From Oceanospirillum multiglobuliferum (GTDB lineage: Bacteria; Pseudomonadota; Gammaproteobacteria; Pseudomonadales; Halomonadaceae): a DNA stretch of 64,000 nt. Location of the stretch: contig NZ_FUXG01000011.1 of assembly GCF_900167095.1 (NCBI RefSeq), positions 2,253 to 66,252 on the forward strand. Direction: 5' to 3'. Numbering within the stretch: the first letter of the stretch is position 1; the number at the start of each line of letters is the position of its first letter. Positions 45,361-54,435 of the stretch are shown here, one piece after another. A program made the position numbers and the translations under genes. Below the pieces are notes generated by a model. It searched no databases. It was not told where the DNA came from and worked only from the letters and a program-made list of their open reading frames with translations.

Positions 45361-46620
45361 TTACTTACGCTTCATCGCCTCAAAAAATTCATCGTTGGTT
45401 TTAGTATCTTTCAAACGGTCAATCAAGAACTCTACTGCAGATGTATCTTCCATAGGATTCAACAGCTTACGCAGAATCCATACCCGTTGTAATTCTTCTT
45501 CTGACGCCAACAGATCTTCACGACGAGTACCAGAACGACGAATATTAATCGCAGGATAAACACGCTTTTCTGCAATCTTACGATCAAGATGCAGCTCCAT
45601 GTTACCTGTGCCTTTAAACTCTTCGAAGATCACTTCGTCCATCTTAGAACCAGTATCGACCAATGCGGTTGCAATAATGGTTAAGCTACCACCATGCTCG
45701 ATATTACGTGCAGCACCAAAGAAACGTTTTGGTTTCTCTAGGGCATGAGCATCAACACCACCTGTCAGTACTTTGCCTGATGAAGGAATCACGGTGTTGT
45801 AGGCACGTGCCAAACGCGTGATCGAATCAAGTAAAATCACAACATCTTTCTTATGCTCAACCAAACGTTTAGCACGCTCAATTACCATTTCAGCCACTTG
45901 TACGTGACGGGCTGGTGGTTCATCAAAGGTTGAGGCTACCACTTCACCACGCACAGAACGGGTCATCTCGGTTACTTCTTCAGGACGCTCGTCAATCAGA
46001 AGCACGATCATGTGGCATTCAGGGTTGTTACGGGTAATCGAGGAGGCGATGTTTTGCAACATCAAGGTCTTACCAGCTTTCGGAGGGGAAACAATCAGAC
46101 CACGCTGACCTTTACCAATCGGGGCGACTAAGTCGATAACCCGTGCCGTAACATCCTCAGTTGAACCATTACCAATTTCCATTACCAAACGGTCATCAGG
46201 GAATAATGGCGTTAAGTTTTCAAACAGGATCTTGTGTTTTGAGTTTTCAGGTCTGTCGAAATTGATTTCATTAACTTTTAACAGGGCAAAATAACGCTCG
46301 CCTTCTTTTGGCGGTCTAATTTTACCTGCAATATGATCACCCTTACGCAGGTTAAAACGACGGATCTGACTTGGAGAAACATAAATATCATCAGGTCCGG
46401 CAAGATAAGAGCTGTCTGCTGAGCGCAGAAAACCAAAACCATCCTGAAGAATTTCAAGTACGCCATCGCCATAAATATCTTCACCGCTTTTGGCATGCTT
46501 TTTCAAAATGCCAAAAATGATATCTTGCTTGCGTGAGCGTGCTACGTTCTCTACGCCCATTTCTTGGGCAAGATCCAGCAATTCGGAAACAGATTTTTGC
46601 TTTAATTCGGTAAGATTCAT
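45361..46620 (-). CDS. rho: Transcription termination factor Rho
   Basis: 419 residues, identical in length to E. coli Rho. N-terminal Rho-N and cold-shock RNA-binding domain (GFGFLRS), Walker A SPPKAGKT, Walker [15 protein letters not shown]-loop and R-loop segments intact, so it is a functional hexameric RNA helicase. It lies downstream of trxA with 236 bp in between that folds into strong hairpins, probably the rho leader. Rho is autoregulated in other bacteria through its leader. Confidence 0.98.
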   Translation of the reverse strand: MNLTELKQKSVSELLDLAQEMGVENVARSRKQDIIFGILKKHAKSGEDIYGDGVLEILQDGFGFLRSADSSYLAGPDDIYVSPSQIRRFNLRKGDHIAGKIRPPKEGERYFALLKVNEINFDRPENSKHKILFENLTPLFPDDRLVMEIGNGSTEDVTARVIDLVAPIGKGQRGLIVSPPKAGKTLMLQNIASSITRNNPECHMIVLLIDERPEEVTEMTRSVRGEVVASTFDEPPARHVQVAEMVIERAKRLVEHKKDVVILLDSITRLARAYNTVIPSSGKVLTGGVDAHALEKPKRFFGAARNIEHGGSLTIIATALVDTGSKMDEVIFEEFKGTGNMELHLDRKIAEKRVYPAINIRRSGTRREDLLASEEELQRVWILRKLLNPMEDTSAVEFLIDRLKDTKTNDEFFEAMKRK

Positions 46621-46767
46621 GGGTCTTTGAAATTTTGATTATTCAGATTATTTCTGGCGAAAGGCTTCGTTCAGATTGGGACTTACCAGCTGTAAGGCCA
46701 GCAGCATTAAATGGAGACAGTATGCAGATCGCGATACGTGGGACGACAATACCACCAAAACTCATTC

Positions 46768-46834
46768 TATACCAGCTTTTATACTGGTATATCTTGTACG
46801 GATACTCATAGCACTTATGGCACCCGTACAAGAT
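46768..46834 (-). promoter_or_regulatory. Paired hairpins in the trxA-rho intergenic region
   Basis: A perfect 11-bp stem, ATCTTGTACGG (46791-46801) with its complement (46824-46834), and directly beside it an 8-bp stem TATACCAG/CTGGTATA (46768-46775, 46784-46791); the two share one base. No U-tract. They lie about 150 bp before the rho ATG and may end the trxA message or control rho. Confidence 0.6.
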
Positions 46835-46856
46835 CAGACAACAGTATAACTATATA

Positions 46857-47183
46857 TTATAAATTGCCGTCAAGGAACGCTGCTAGTTGCGACTTAGATA
46901 GCGCCCCAACTTTAGTGGCTTCAACATTACCGCTCTTAAATAGCATTAATGTTGGAATACCACGGATACCAAACTTAGGTGGTGTATCCGTATTTTCATC
47001 GATGTTTAACTTGCAAACTTTAACCTTGCCTGCGTACTCTTCAGCGATTTCAGCAAGTATAGGCGCGATCATTTTGCAAGGCCCGCACCATTCCGCCCAG
47101 TAATCAACTAATACTGGCAGGTCTGCATTTAATACATCATCTTCAAAAGAAGCGTCTGTAACATTAATAATATTTTCGCTCAT
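46857..47183 (-). CDS. trxA: Thioredoxin
   Basis: 108 residues from the ATG at 47183, which has GGAGG eight bases upstream; E. coli Trx1 has 109. Active site WCGPCK, the buried Asp of VLVDYWAEW and the cis-Pro loop GIPTL are intact. It is the general disulfide reductant of the cytoplasm. It diverges from ppx, as in Pseudomonas. Confidence 0.97.
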   Translation of the reverse strand: MSENIINVTDASFEDDVLNADLPVLVDYWAEWCGPCKMIAPILAEIAEEYAGKVKVCKLNIDENTDTPPKFGIRGIPTLMLFKSGNVEATKVGALSKSQLAAFLDGNL

Positions 47184-47367
47184 CGAACGGCCTCCAAAGG
47201 CAAAACAGGTTATATTCAAACCTGATTTAGGTTTATCTTTTCACCTATGATAGCACTCTAATAGCCTAGGGTAAAAGTCGGAGATTAGATTACACTAATA
47301 GACCTACAATTTATCAGGGGTTAACAAAGGAGTACTCCTTCATACAAATTGCTGAGCTATTACAACT

Positions 47368-47385
47368 TTGTCACTGATTCGTCAT
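47368..47385 (+). promoter_or_regulatory. Pho-box-like site upstream of ppx
   Basis: TTGTCACTGATTCGTCAT resembles the PhoB box: two heptamers (TTGTCAC, TCGTCAT), each five of seven to CTGTCAT, with GTCA cores 11 bp apart. It lies about 60-80 bp before the ppx ATG. A TGTCAC/GTGACA inverted repeat overlaps it. Confidence 0.4.
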
Positions 47386-47446
47386 GTGACAGTTTTATGA
47401 TCATGCCATAATCAAGGCATCATTTGATATTTGCAGGCGCTAACCT

Positions 47447-48994
47447 ATGAGCGATACGGAAATTTCCCCATTACAAGACCCAACACAAGAAGCACAAGAG
47501 ACTGCCAACGAAAACCCGCTATTAGCAGCAATAGACTTAGGCTCAAATAGCTTTCACATCATTGTTGCACGCATGGCACAAGGTGAAATTAGAACGGTAG
47601 AGCGCCTCGGTGAAAAAGTTCAGCTTGCTGCTGGTTTAGATGAACAACAAAACTTAACCGAAGAAGCGCAAGAGCGTGCCTTAAACTGCTTAAGTCGCTT
47701 CGCCCCATTCTTGACGGGCATTCAACACGATAATATTCGTATTGTTGGCACCAACGCTTTACGAGCAGCCCACAATAGTCAGCAGTTTCTCAATAAAGCA
47801 GAAGCAATCTTAGGCTTTCCTTTAGAAGTGATCAGTGGCCGAGAAGAGGCACGTTTAATTTACGTTGGCGCAGCCCACAGCTTAGCAACACAGAAAGGCC
47901 GTCGTTTAGTCGTTGATATTGGTGGTGGCAGCACCGAATTTATCATTGGTGAAGGATTTGAGCCTTTAGCCTTAGAAAGCCTACATATGGGCTGTGTAGC
48001 TTATACTCAGCGCTTTTTTAATGATGGACAGATTACGGCCAAACGCTTCCAACAAGCAGTGCTTGCGGCTAAAAATGAACTCCTCAACATTGTTAAACCT
48101 TATAAAAAATTGGGTTGGCAACAAATTGTAGGTACGTCTGGCACCATAAAAGCCGCTGCAACTGTTTTACAGCAGCAGGGCTGGTCAGAGCATAACATCA
48201 CCCGCGAAGGCTTGGTAAAGCTGAGCCGAGAGTTAGTCAAATTCAAACAACTCGACCAAGTCGAGATTGAAGGCTTAAAAGCAGACCGTGCCAAGGTATT
48301 TCCAGCAGGTATTGCCATTTTGCTGGCAATATTTGAGCTACTTGACTTAGATGAAATGGAATACACAGAAGGCGCTTTGCGTGAGGGTATTTTATATGAT
48401 CTAGTTGGTCGGTTTTCCCATCAGGATATTCGCGAGCAAACAGTAAATGCGCTAATTGAGCGCTATCAAGTTGATGCTCAGCACGGCCAAAACATCAGCA
48501 CTACGGCATTGCATTTATATCAGCAGGTTAAAAAGCAATGGCAGCTACAAGGGGACGACTTTAATTTACTTTTGCGCTGGGCAGCTCAGCTCCATGAGAT
48601 AGGTTTAGCCATTGCCCATAGTCAGTTCCATAAGCATGGTGCTTACTTGCTACAGCATTCAGATTTATCTGGCTTTTCTCGGCAACAGCAGAGCGTATTA
48701 GCCGTGCTGGTACGTAGCCATCGCCGTAAGTTTCCAATGATAGAGTTCCGCTTACTGCCAGACTCACTTCAACAACCACTGATCTATCTGGCTATACTGA
48801 TTCGTTTATCGGTATTACTGAATCACAGCCGCCCAGATGAAGCGATTACCTGTGTAGAGATCAAAGTAGAAGAAAAGCAGATTAATTTGCAGTTTCCCGA
48901 AAACTGGCTGGAAGAAAACCCATTAATGCAAACTGATTTAGAGCTTGAAAGCCAGTATATCAGTGGCTCAGGGTTAACATTAGCCTTTAGCTGA
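47447..48994 (+). CDS. ppx: Exopolyphosphatase, Ppx/GppA family
   Basis: 515 residues, matching E. coli Ppx (513). Two actin-like ATPase-fold domains with IDLGSNSFH and VVDIGGGSTEF phosphate motifs and GTSGTIKAA, then an HD-type helical domain (about 310-510). It removes terminal phosphates from polyphosphate. A Pho-box-like site upstream suggests phosphate control. No ppk lies in the window. A very long-stemmed terminator follows. Confidence 0.94.
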   Translation: MSDTEISPLQDPTQEAQETANENPLLAAIDLGSNSFHIIVARMAQGEIRTVERLGEKVQLAAGLDEQQNLTEEAQERALNCLSRFAPFLTGIQHDNIRIVGTNALRAAHNSQQFLNKAEAILGFPLEVISGREEARLIYVGAAHSLATQKGRRLVVDIGGGSTEFIIGEGFEPLALESLHMGCVAYTQRFFNDGQITAKRFQQAVLAAKNELLNIVKPYKKLGWQQIVGTSGTIKAAATVLQQQGWSEHNITREGLVKLSRELVKFKQLDQVEIEGLKADRAKVFPAGIAILLAIFELLDLDEMEYTEGALREGILYDLVGRFSHQDIREQTVNALIERYQVDAQHGQNISTTALHLYQQVKKQWQLQGDDFNLLLRWAAQLHEIGLAIAHSQFHKHGAYLLQHSDLSGFSRQQQSVLAVLVRSHRRKFPMIEFRLLPDSLQQPLIYLAILIRLSVLLNHSRPDEAITCVEIKVEEKQINLQFPENWLEENPLMQTDLELESQYISGSGLTLAFS

Positions 48995-49006
48995 TAAGCC
49001 AAATAC

Positions 49007-49069
49007 AAAAGCCCTTAACTTGAAGCAATACTCCAAAACTGGACACTTCAAACGTTAAGGGCTTTTTTT
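49007..49069. terminator. Bidirectional terminator between ppx and pssA
   Basis: AAAAGCCCTTAAC pairs with GTTAAGGGCTTTT over 13 bp, with an inner TTGAAG/CTTCAA stem and a run of seven T at 49063-49069. The genes on either side converge. Confidence 0.93.
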
Positions 49070-49096
49070 ATAGCTTATCGCTAGGACTCGATCTTT

Positions 49097-49915
49097 CTAT
49101 GCCTTCTTGCCTTTAAATACGGCACGAAAAGGACCAGAACAACCATAACCTAAGAAAAACACCAACAATACAGTTGCTGGATCATAAGCAATTACCACAA
49201 AAACCAGTGCAATAACAAACAGAGTCAGGAAAGGCACACGCCCTTTGAAGTCAATCTCTTTAAAACTGTTATAACGCACATTACTGACCATCAACACGCC
49301 AATTGCAGCCACTAAAAATGCCAATACATATTTGTAGCCTGGCGCACTTAGATCTAAATCGCTGAACGTCCAGACAATACCCGCAACAATTGCTGCGGCT
49401 GCGGGGCTTGGTAAACCAATAAACCAGCGCTTGTCTGCCGAACCAATTTGAGTATTAAAACGCGCTAAGCGTAAGGCTGCACCAGCCACATAGATAAATG
49501 CGGCAAACCAGCCTAGCTTGCCTATATCAGAAAGCATCCAGCTAAAAGCAACCAATGCAGGAGCAACACCGAAAGATACCATATCTGCTAAGCTGTCGTA
49601 CTCTGCACCAAAGTCACTTTGAGTGTTAGTCATACGGGCAACACGGCCATCTAAACCATCAAGCACCATTGAGATAAAGATCGCAATTGCAGCATTGTCA
49701 AAAGCGCCATTCATCGCAGAAACAATGGCATAAAAACCTGAAAATAGCGCAGCGGTTGTAAATAAATTGGGTAGTAGATAGATACCTCGACGTCTCACTT
49801 TCTGTCCGGCCTCTACCGTTTCCTCAACCACTTCATCTTCTCCTAGAGACAACATGCGGGTTTCTTCCACAAGATCGTCGTCACCATGCTGAGAATGTTT
49901 CTCTTGCTCGTTCAT
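49097..49915 (-). CDS. pssA: CDP-diacylglycerol-serine O-phosphatidyltransferase
   Basis: 272 residues of the CDP-alcohol phosphatidyltransferase type (Bacillus/Pseudomonas PssA, not the PLD-type of E. coli). The catalytic DG-x2-AR-x8-G-x3-D-x3-D motif is in LDGRVARM...FGAEYDSLAD. About seven helices follow a 45-residue acidic cytoplasmic N terminus. It makes phosphatidylserine from CDP-diacylglycerol and serine, the first step to phosphatidylethanolamine. No psd gene is nearby. Confidence 0.93.
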   Translation of the reverse strand: MNEQEKHSQHGDDDLVEETRMLSLGEDEVVEETVEAGQKVRRRGIYLLPNLFTTAALFSGFYAIVSAMNGAFDNAAIAIFISMVLDGLDGRVARMTNTQSDFGAEYDSLADMVSFGVAPALVAFSWMLSDIGKLGWFAAFIYVAGAALRLARFNTQIGSADKRWFIGLPSPAAAAIVAGIVWTFSDLDLSAPGYKYVLAFLVAAIGVLMVSNVRYNSFKEIDFKGRVPFLTLFVIALVFVVIAYDPATVLLVFFLGYGCSGPFRAVFKGKKA

Positions 49916-50006
49916 CTAATAAACCTATAGCAGAAAATTGAAGCGGTTATTCTACACATAGAAGCCTATCCGACACTATCGCGTTACAGTATTTTTTCTA
50001 GTCCAC

Positions 50007-50195
50007 TTAAACAGCCTGACTCAACCAACGTACCAACAAAACCAGTAGCAAAACAAAAATTAATGTTAAGACAACCCCTACTAGGATATAGGGCCAAGGG
50101 CTTTGTTGAGAAAAATCTTGCTCTCGCTTAGCCTCGCTTTGCACACCAATAAAAGCAGCTAAGACACTTCGTATCACAGCAAAAAATGATGACAT
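50007..50195 (-). CDS. DUF2970 small membrane protein
   Basis: 62 residues. The pattern RSVLAAFIGVQSE near the N terminus, a charged middle (AKREQDF) and a C-terminal membrane helix (YILVGVVLTLIFVLLLVLLV) is that of DUF2970 proteins, common next to unrelated genes in gamma- and betaproteobacteria. Function unknown. GGAGA lies about eight bases before the ATG. It diverges from the diguanylate cyclase gene. Confidence 0.85.
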   Translation of the reverse strand: MSSFFAVIRSVLAAFIGVQSEAKREQDFSQQSPWPYILVGVVLTLIFVLLLVLLVRWLSQAV

Positions 50196-50354
50196 GATAA
50201 AGCTCTCCTAGAATTATTTGCCATAATGAACAAAGATATAGTCGTGGCAGCCGATATTACGTGCGCTGAGTTCATTACCGAGCATAGCGGCCAAGCACTT
50301 TGTTTTACGCTCCAAATACTTTGCACCGCTCTCGTTATTACCAGTAGGTTGTTT

Positions 50355-52412
50355 ATGTTTCTGATCAGTCGTCTCTCTTTTTATGATCACCACCGTTCTA
50401 TTGGCATTAAGGTCAATATTATTTTATTGCTCTTGTTCAGCTCATATTCACGAACTGTATTTGCAGACAACCAACTTGATAGCCTAGTGCATAACACTGA
50501 ATTCTGGCGCTTTATGGCGATATTTTTAGGTTTAATACAGTTTTTAATTATTATTGGCTTGCTGGTTTTCTCATACAAAAAAGCTAAGCAAACTCAAAAA
50601 GTAAAAGATCTACACCAAGGTTTAACAGAGAAAACAGAGCAGCTCTCACAAGAGCACCAACTATTGCGCTCCTTAATGGATAACCTGCCCCATCTGATCA
50701 GCTTTAAAAACAGGCAAGGTGAATATATCGAATTTAACAGTGCCTTTTCCGCTTTTGTGGGTAAAACGCGCAGCCAAATAGAAATGCACAATGAGTCCGA
50801 TATATTTAAGGGTAAAGAGGCTGATAGCGTTAAAGAGCAAGACAAGCTGGTAATGAACTCTGGTGTGCGTCAACAAGCTTCAAGCTGGATGCATAATGCT
50901 ACAGGTCAAATACGTTTAATGAGCATCTCAAAAATCCCTCTGCGCACGCACAAAGGGGGCAGCACTGGCATTTTAAGTATCAGCCAAGATATTACCGAGC
51001 AACACCAAAAGGAAACCATCTACCAACATCGCAACAAAATGTTAGAGCAAATTGCAGAGGCAACTCCCCTAACCGAAGTGTTTAATAGCTTGATACAGTT
51101 TACCGAGGAGGCTTTTCCCGGTTTGCTTTGCTCAATCCTACTGTTAGATAAAACGGGGCGTTTGTTACAAATCGGTGCCGCGCCAAGCTTGCCTGACTTT
51201 TACAATGAAGCGGTTCATAATCTCGCCATAGGTAATCAAGTGGGTTCTTGTGGTACAGCCGCGTTTACTGGTCGTCCGATTATAGTGACCGACATCGACA
51301 CGCACCCTTACTGGCAAGACTACAAAGCGCTTGCCCTAAAAGCTGGCTTAAAATCCTGTTGGTCAATTCCAATTAAGAATCGCCAAGCCAAAGTGCTTGG
51401 CACCTTCGCCCTTTACTACCGTGAAATCGCCGAGCCTAATTCACGCCAGCTTGAGCTGATGCACGCTAACGCCCAACTAGCGTCTATAGCGATTGAAGCT
51501 GATCGTATGGATCAACAGTTGCACAAACTGTCACTTGCCGTTGAGTCCTCTGCTAGCTCCGTTATGATCACAGATGCAGAGCTTAATATTGAGTATGTGA
51601 ACCCCAGCCTAGTACAAACCTCTGGCTATGGTGCTGAAGAATTAATAGGCCGAAAGGCGGGCTTTCTCTCAGGAGAGGAAAAAGAAGCCGAGATTATCCG
51701 AGATATTTGGTCAACGGTTTTCACGGGTAAAATTTGGCGTGGTGAGCGTATGCTACGCAAGAAAAACGGTGACTGCTTTTGGGTTATGAGCTCTACCTCG
51801 CCTATTAAAAATCAAGCTGGTGAAATCACACACTTGGTCAGCGTAAGCGAGGATATTACCTTGCTAAAACAAGATCACGAACGTATGGAGATGCTAGCCT
51901 TTTACGACCCCTTAACGGGTTTAGCTAATCGCCGTCTGTTTAAAGACCGCTTAGATATGGCGCTTAAAAAAGCCATACGCCAACAAAGTCATGTTGCACT
52001 ACTCTATCTGGACCTTGATCACTTTAAAGCAGTGAATGACCAATATGGTCATGATGCAGGAGACAACTTATTAAAAGAGGTAGCAGAACGCTTGCGTGTA
52101 GCAGTACGTGACAGCGATATTGTTTCTCGTATCGGTGGGGACGAGTTCAACATTATATTGCATGATTTGCAAAATGCTGAAGACTCAGAATTAGTTGCCA
52201 ATAAAATCCTATCTTCAGTCATTAGACCTATTGATATAGGTAATGGTATATCGGTAACCGTCTCAGCAAGTATCGGCATCACACTTGCGCCAGACGATGG
52301 TATTGATGCCAAAAAGCTCATCAAGAATGCAGATGTTGCGATGTATCAAAGCAAACAACTCGGCCGCAATCAATTTATGCGCTACAAACCACCAATTACG
52401 GCTGAGGGCTAA
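50355..52412 (+). CDS. Membrane diguanylate cyclase with PAS-GAF-PAS-GGDEF domains
   Basis: 685 residues from ATG 50355, which has AGG upstream; the frame is open to an ATG at 50226, but that leaves only 30 bp to the divergent gene and has no ribosome binding site. Two helices near the N terminus (the first may be a signal peptide ending TVFA), then PAS (about 100-215), GAF (about 230-375), PAS with PAC (about 390-505) and GGDEF (about 515-680). RIGGDEF is intact and an RDSD inhibitory site lies five residues before it, so it should make c-di-GMP with product inhibition. No EAL domain. GAF has several Cys and His that could bind a ligand. Confidence 0.9.
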   Translation: MFLISRLSFYDHHRSIGIKVNIILLLLFSSYSRTVFADNQLDSLVHNTEFWRFMAIFLGLIQFLIIIGLLVFSYKKAKQTQKVKDLHQGLTEKTEQLSQEHQLLRSLMDNLPHLISFKNRQGEYIEFNSAFSAFVGKTRSQIEMHNESDIFKGKEADSVKEQDKLVMNSGVRQQASSWMHNATGQIRLMSISKIPLRTHKGGSTGILSISQDITEQHQKETIYQHRNKMLEQIAEATPLTEVFNSLIQFTEEAFPGLLCSILLLDKTGRLLQIGAAPSLPDFYNEAVHNLAIGNQVGSCGTAAFTGRPIIVTDIDTHPYWQDYKALALKAGLKSCWSIPIKNRQAKVLGTFALYYREIAEPNSRQLELMHANAQLASIAIEADRMDQQLHKLSLAVESSASSVMITDAELNIEYVNPSLVQTSGYGAEELIGRKAGFLSGEEKEAEIIRDIWSTVFTGKIWRGERMLRKKNGDCFWVMSSTSPIKNQAGEITHLVSVSEDITLLKQDHERMEMLAFYDPLTGLANRRLFKDRLDMALKKAIRQQSHVALLYLDLDHFKAVNDQYGHDAGDNLLKEVAERLRVAVRDSDIVSRIGGDEFNIILHDLQNAEDSELVANKILSSVIRPIDIGNGISVTVSASIGITLAPDDGIDAKKLIKNADVAMYQSKQLGRNQFMRYKPPITAEG

Positions 52413-52438
52413 GCAGTTTCTTAATATACTGGGTAAAA

Positions 52439-52978
52439 TTAAGTAGGCGGTGCGTTAGAGCTGATAATGACCAGTTCGCTATCACCAATATTGCGGAAAC
52501 GATGAGGAAAGCTGCTTTCAAAATAATAAGCATCGCCCTCTTTTAAGGTGTAAAGCTCAAAACCAACGGTAAGCTCAAGCTCACCTTGCAGCACAATACC
52601 ACCTTCCTCGCCATCATGGCGTAGTAGCTCTTCTCCTGTATCGGCCCCTGGTGGATAAACCTCTCGGTAAATATCCATCATACGGTTTTTCTTGTTGGCA
52701 CCAATAAGCTGCAAAGCAACACCACGGGTTCCAACATCAGGTAGCTCACCCGCACGATAGACAGGCTCTTGTTTGATTTCAAAATCAACGGTGAAGAAAT
52801 CAGCAATTGAGATGGGAATGCCTGATAGCACTTTCTTTAAGGAGCTGATAGAGGGGCTGACTTCATCTTTCTCAATCATGGAGATGGTACTATTGGTTAC
52901 GCCAGAGCGCTTAGCCAACTCTCGTTGAGATAAACCACGCATTTTACGTAGTTGTTGCAATCTTTGACCCACATCCAC
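52439..52978 (-). CDS. puuR: XRE-cupin transcription regulator, PuuR-like
   Basis: 179 residues: N-terminal HTH_3 (about 5-60; RLQQLRKMRGLSQRELAKRSGVTNSTISMIE split by turns) and C-terminal cupin (about 105-175). Size and layout match E. coli PuuR, repressor of putrescine degradation. GTG start at 52978 with AGAGG eight bases upstream. It is the last gene of the gabD-gabT-puuR operon, and copies of a PuuR-site-like motif lie before gabD and the transporter genes, which supports autoregulation of the module. The effector is probably putrescine or a related amine. Confidence 0.85.
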   Translation of the reverse strand: MDVGQRLQQLRKMRGLSQRELAKRSGVTNSTISMIEKDEVSPSISSLKKVLSGIPISIADFFTVDFEIKQEPVYRAGELPDVGTRGVALQLIGANKKNRMMDIYREVYPPGADTGEELLRHDGEEGGIVLQGELELTVGFELYTLKEGDAYYFESSFPHRFRNIGDSELVIISSNAPPT

Positions 52979-53001
52979 TGAATAATCCTCTTATAAACAT
53001 T

Positions 53002-53063
53002 GGCGCGCTAATACCGCTAAGTTGAGGCCATACTGTTTAGAGACCCCAACCTAACGGCGCGCC
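53002..53063 (-). other. Long interrupted hairpin between gabT and puuR
   Basis: GGCGCGC (53002-53008) pairs with GCGCGCC (53057-53063) and an inner stem joins GTTGAGG (53021-53027) with CCCCAAC (53044-53050, one G-U pair on the minus strand). No U-tract. It may lower puuR expression relative to gabT. Confidence 0.5.
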
Positions 53064-53067
53064 TATT

Positions 53068-54348
53068 TTACTGAGTTAACTCTGCCAAGCTAGCAGTAAT
53101 CAGCTCTAAACCTTCTCTGATTAATGCATCTGGCGCAGTAAGAGGCACTAACACCCTGATTGTATTAGCATAAATACCACAAGACAGCAGAATTAAACCT
53201 TTTTGCTGTGCTTTTACCGTTAGAGCTTTTGCCATATCTGGATCAGGTGTACGGCTGTCACGGTCTTTAACCAACTCCATTGCCACCATTGCACCCTGAT
53301 TACGCACGTTGTCTACACAGGCAAACTGAGACTTTAAGCCCTCAAAGTGCTCTGCAATCAACTTACCAACCTGTTCACTGCGTTGTAGTAGATTTTCTTC
53401 TTCAATCACTTCAATAACAGCCAGTGCTGCGGCGCAAGCCATTGGGCTACCGCCATAAGTACTACCGATACTGCCCGGAACGGGTGCATCTAATAGCTCT
53501 GCACGACCTACAACACCTGCCAGAGTCATACCACCTGCCATACTTTTCGCCATGGTCATTAGGTCAGGCACAACCCCTGAATGCTCCATCGCAAATAGCT
53601 TGCCTGTACGACCAAAACCACTTTGCACCTCATCAGCAATCATCACTATGCCATGCTGATCACACAATGCACGCACCGCTTCAAGCAGCTCTTTTGGTGC
53701 CGCGTAGAAACCACCCTCACCTTGCACAGGTTCAATAATGATTGCAGCAACTGTGCTAGCTTCAATATCGTTTTTCAGCACGTTATGCAGTGCTGTTAAC
53801 GAGTCTTGAACGGAGATTTTGTGGTACTCATTAGGATAAGGCACATGGTAAACGCCACCAGGGAAAGGGCCGAAACCTACTTTATATGGCACCACTTTAC
53901 CCGTTAATGCCATACCCATCATGGTACGGCCATGAAAACCACCATTAAAGGCAATCACCGCTGAACGCTTAGTTGCCGCACGGGCGATTTTGATCGCGTT
54001 TTCAACGGCTTCAGCTCCGGTGTTCACCAAGAAGGCTTTTTTAGCCATAGTGCCTGGGGTCAGTTCACAGAGTTTTTTTGCCAAACGGATATAAGGCTCG
54101 TAAGGCATAACGTGGAAGCAGGTGTGCATCAGTTTTTGCATTTGAGCTTCAACAGCCGCCACAACTTTTGGATGACGATGGCCTACGTTGAGTACACCGA
54201 TACCGCCTGCGAAGTCGATAAAGCGACGCCCTTCGATATCGAAAATTTCGCCATTTTCAGCACGATCCGCAAAGTGTGTGCTCATGTTAGCCGCGCCGAG
54301 TGGAACATATTGTTCGCGCAGGGCTTGAAGTTCAGCATTTGTTGTCAT
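53068..54348 (-). CDS. gabT: 4-aminobutyrate aminotransferase
   Basis: 426 residues, as in E. coli GabT/PuuE. PLP-dependent class III transaminase; the substrate-face TMAKSMAGGMTLAG contains the PLP lysine, ADEVQSGFGRTGKLFAMEH is the class III signature, and NTGAEAVENAIKIAR binds the cofactor phosphate. It converts GABA and 2-oxoglutarate to succinate semialdehyde and glutamate. AGGA lies before the ATG. It follows gabD by about 87 bp with a hairpin between. Confidence 0.94.
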   Translation of the reverse strand: MTTNAELQALREQYVPLGAANMSTHFADRAENGEIFDIEGRRFIDFAGGIGVLNVGHRHPKVVAAVEAQMQKLMHTCFHVMPYEPYIRLAKKLCELTPGTMAKKAFLVNTGAEAVENAIKIARAATKRSAVIAFNGGFHGRTMMGMALTGKVVPYKVGFGPFPGGVYHVPYPNEYHKISVQDSLTALHNVLKNDIEASTVAAIIIEPVQGEGGFYAAPKELLEAVRALCDQHGIVMIADEVQSGFGRTGKLFAMEHSGVVPDLMTMAKSMAGGMTLAGVVGRAELLDAPVPGSIGSTYGGSPMACAAALAVIEVIEEENLLQRSEQVGKLIAEHFEGLKSQFACVDNVRNQGAMVAMELVKDRDSRTPDPDMAKALTVKAQQKGLILLSCGIYANTIRVLVPLTAPDALIREGLELITASLAELTQ

Positions 54349-54373
54349 AATGGTTCCTGCTACAGGTTAAGTC

Positions 54374-54397
54374 GCGTCAGCCTAAACGGGCTGACGC
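54374..54397 (-). other. Intercistronic hairpin gabD-gabT
   Basis: A 9-bp GC-rich stem, GCGTCAGCC (54374-54382) with its complement (54389-54397), loop of six, 25 bp before the gabT ATG. No U-tract follows; likely an mRNA stability or processing element. Confidence 0.6.
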
Positions 54398-54435
54398 CAT
54401 ATTCAGTGTGGAAAATTGGGGTTATTCTGCGCAGA

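Noticed and set aside
46643-46831. 62-codon reading frame before rho as a leader peptide
   Set aside because: It begins inside the hairpin region without a clear ribosome binding site, and its sequence shows no coding character.
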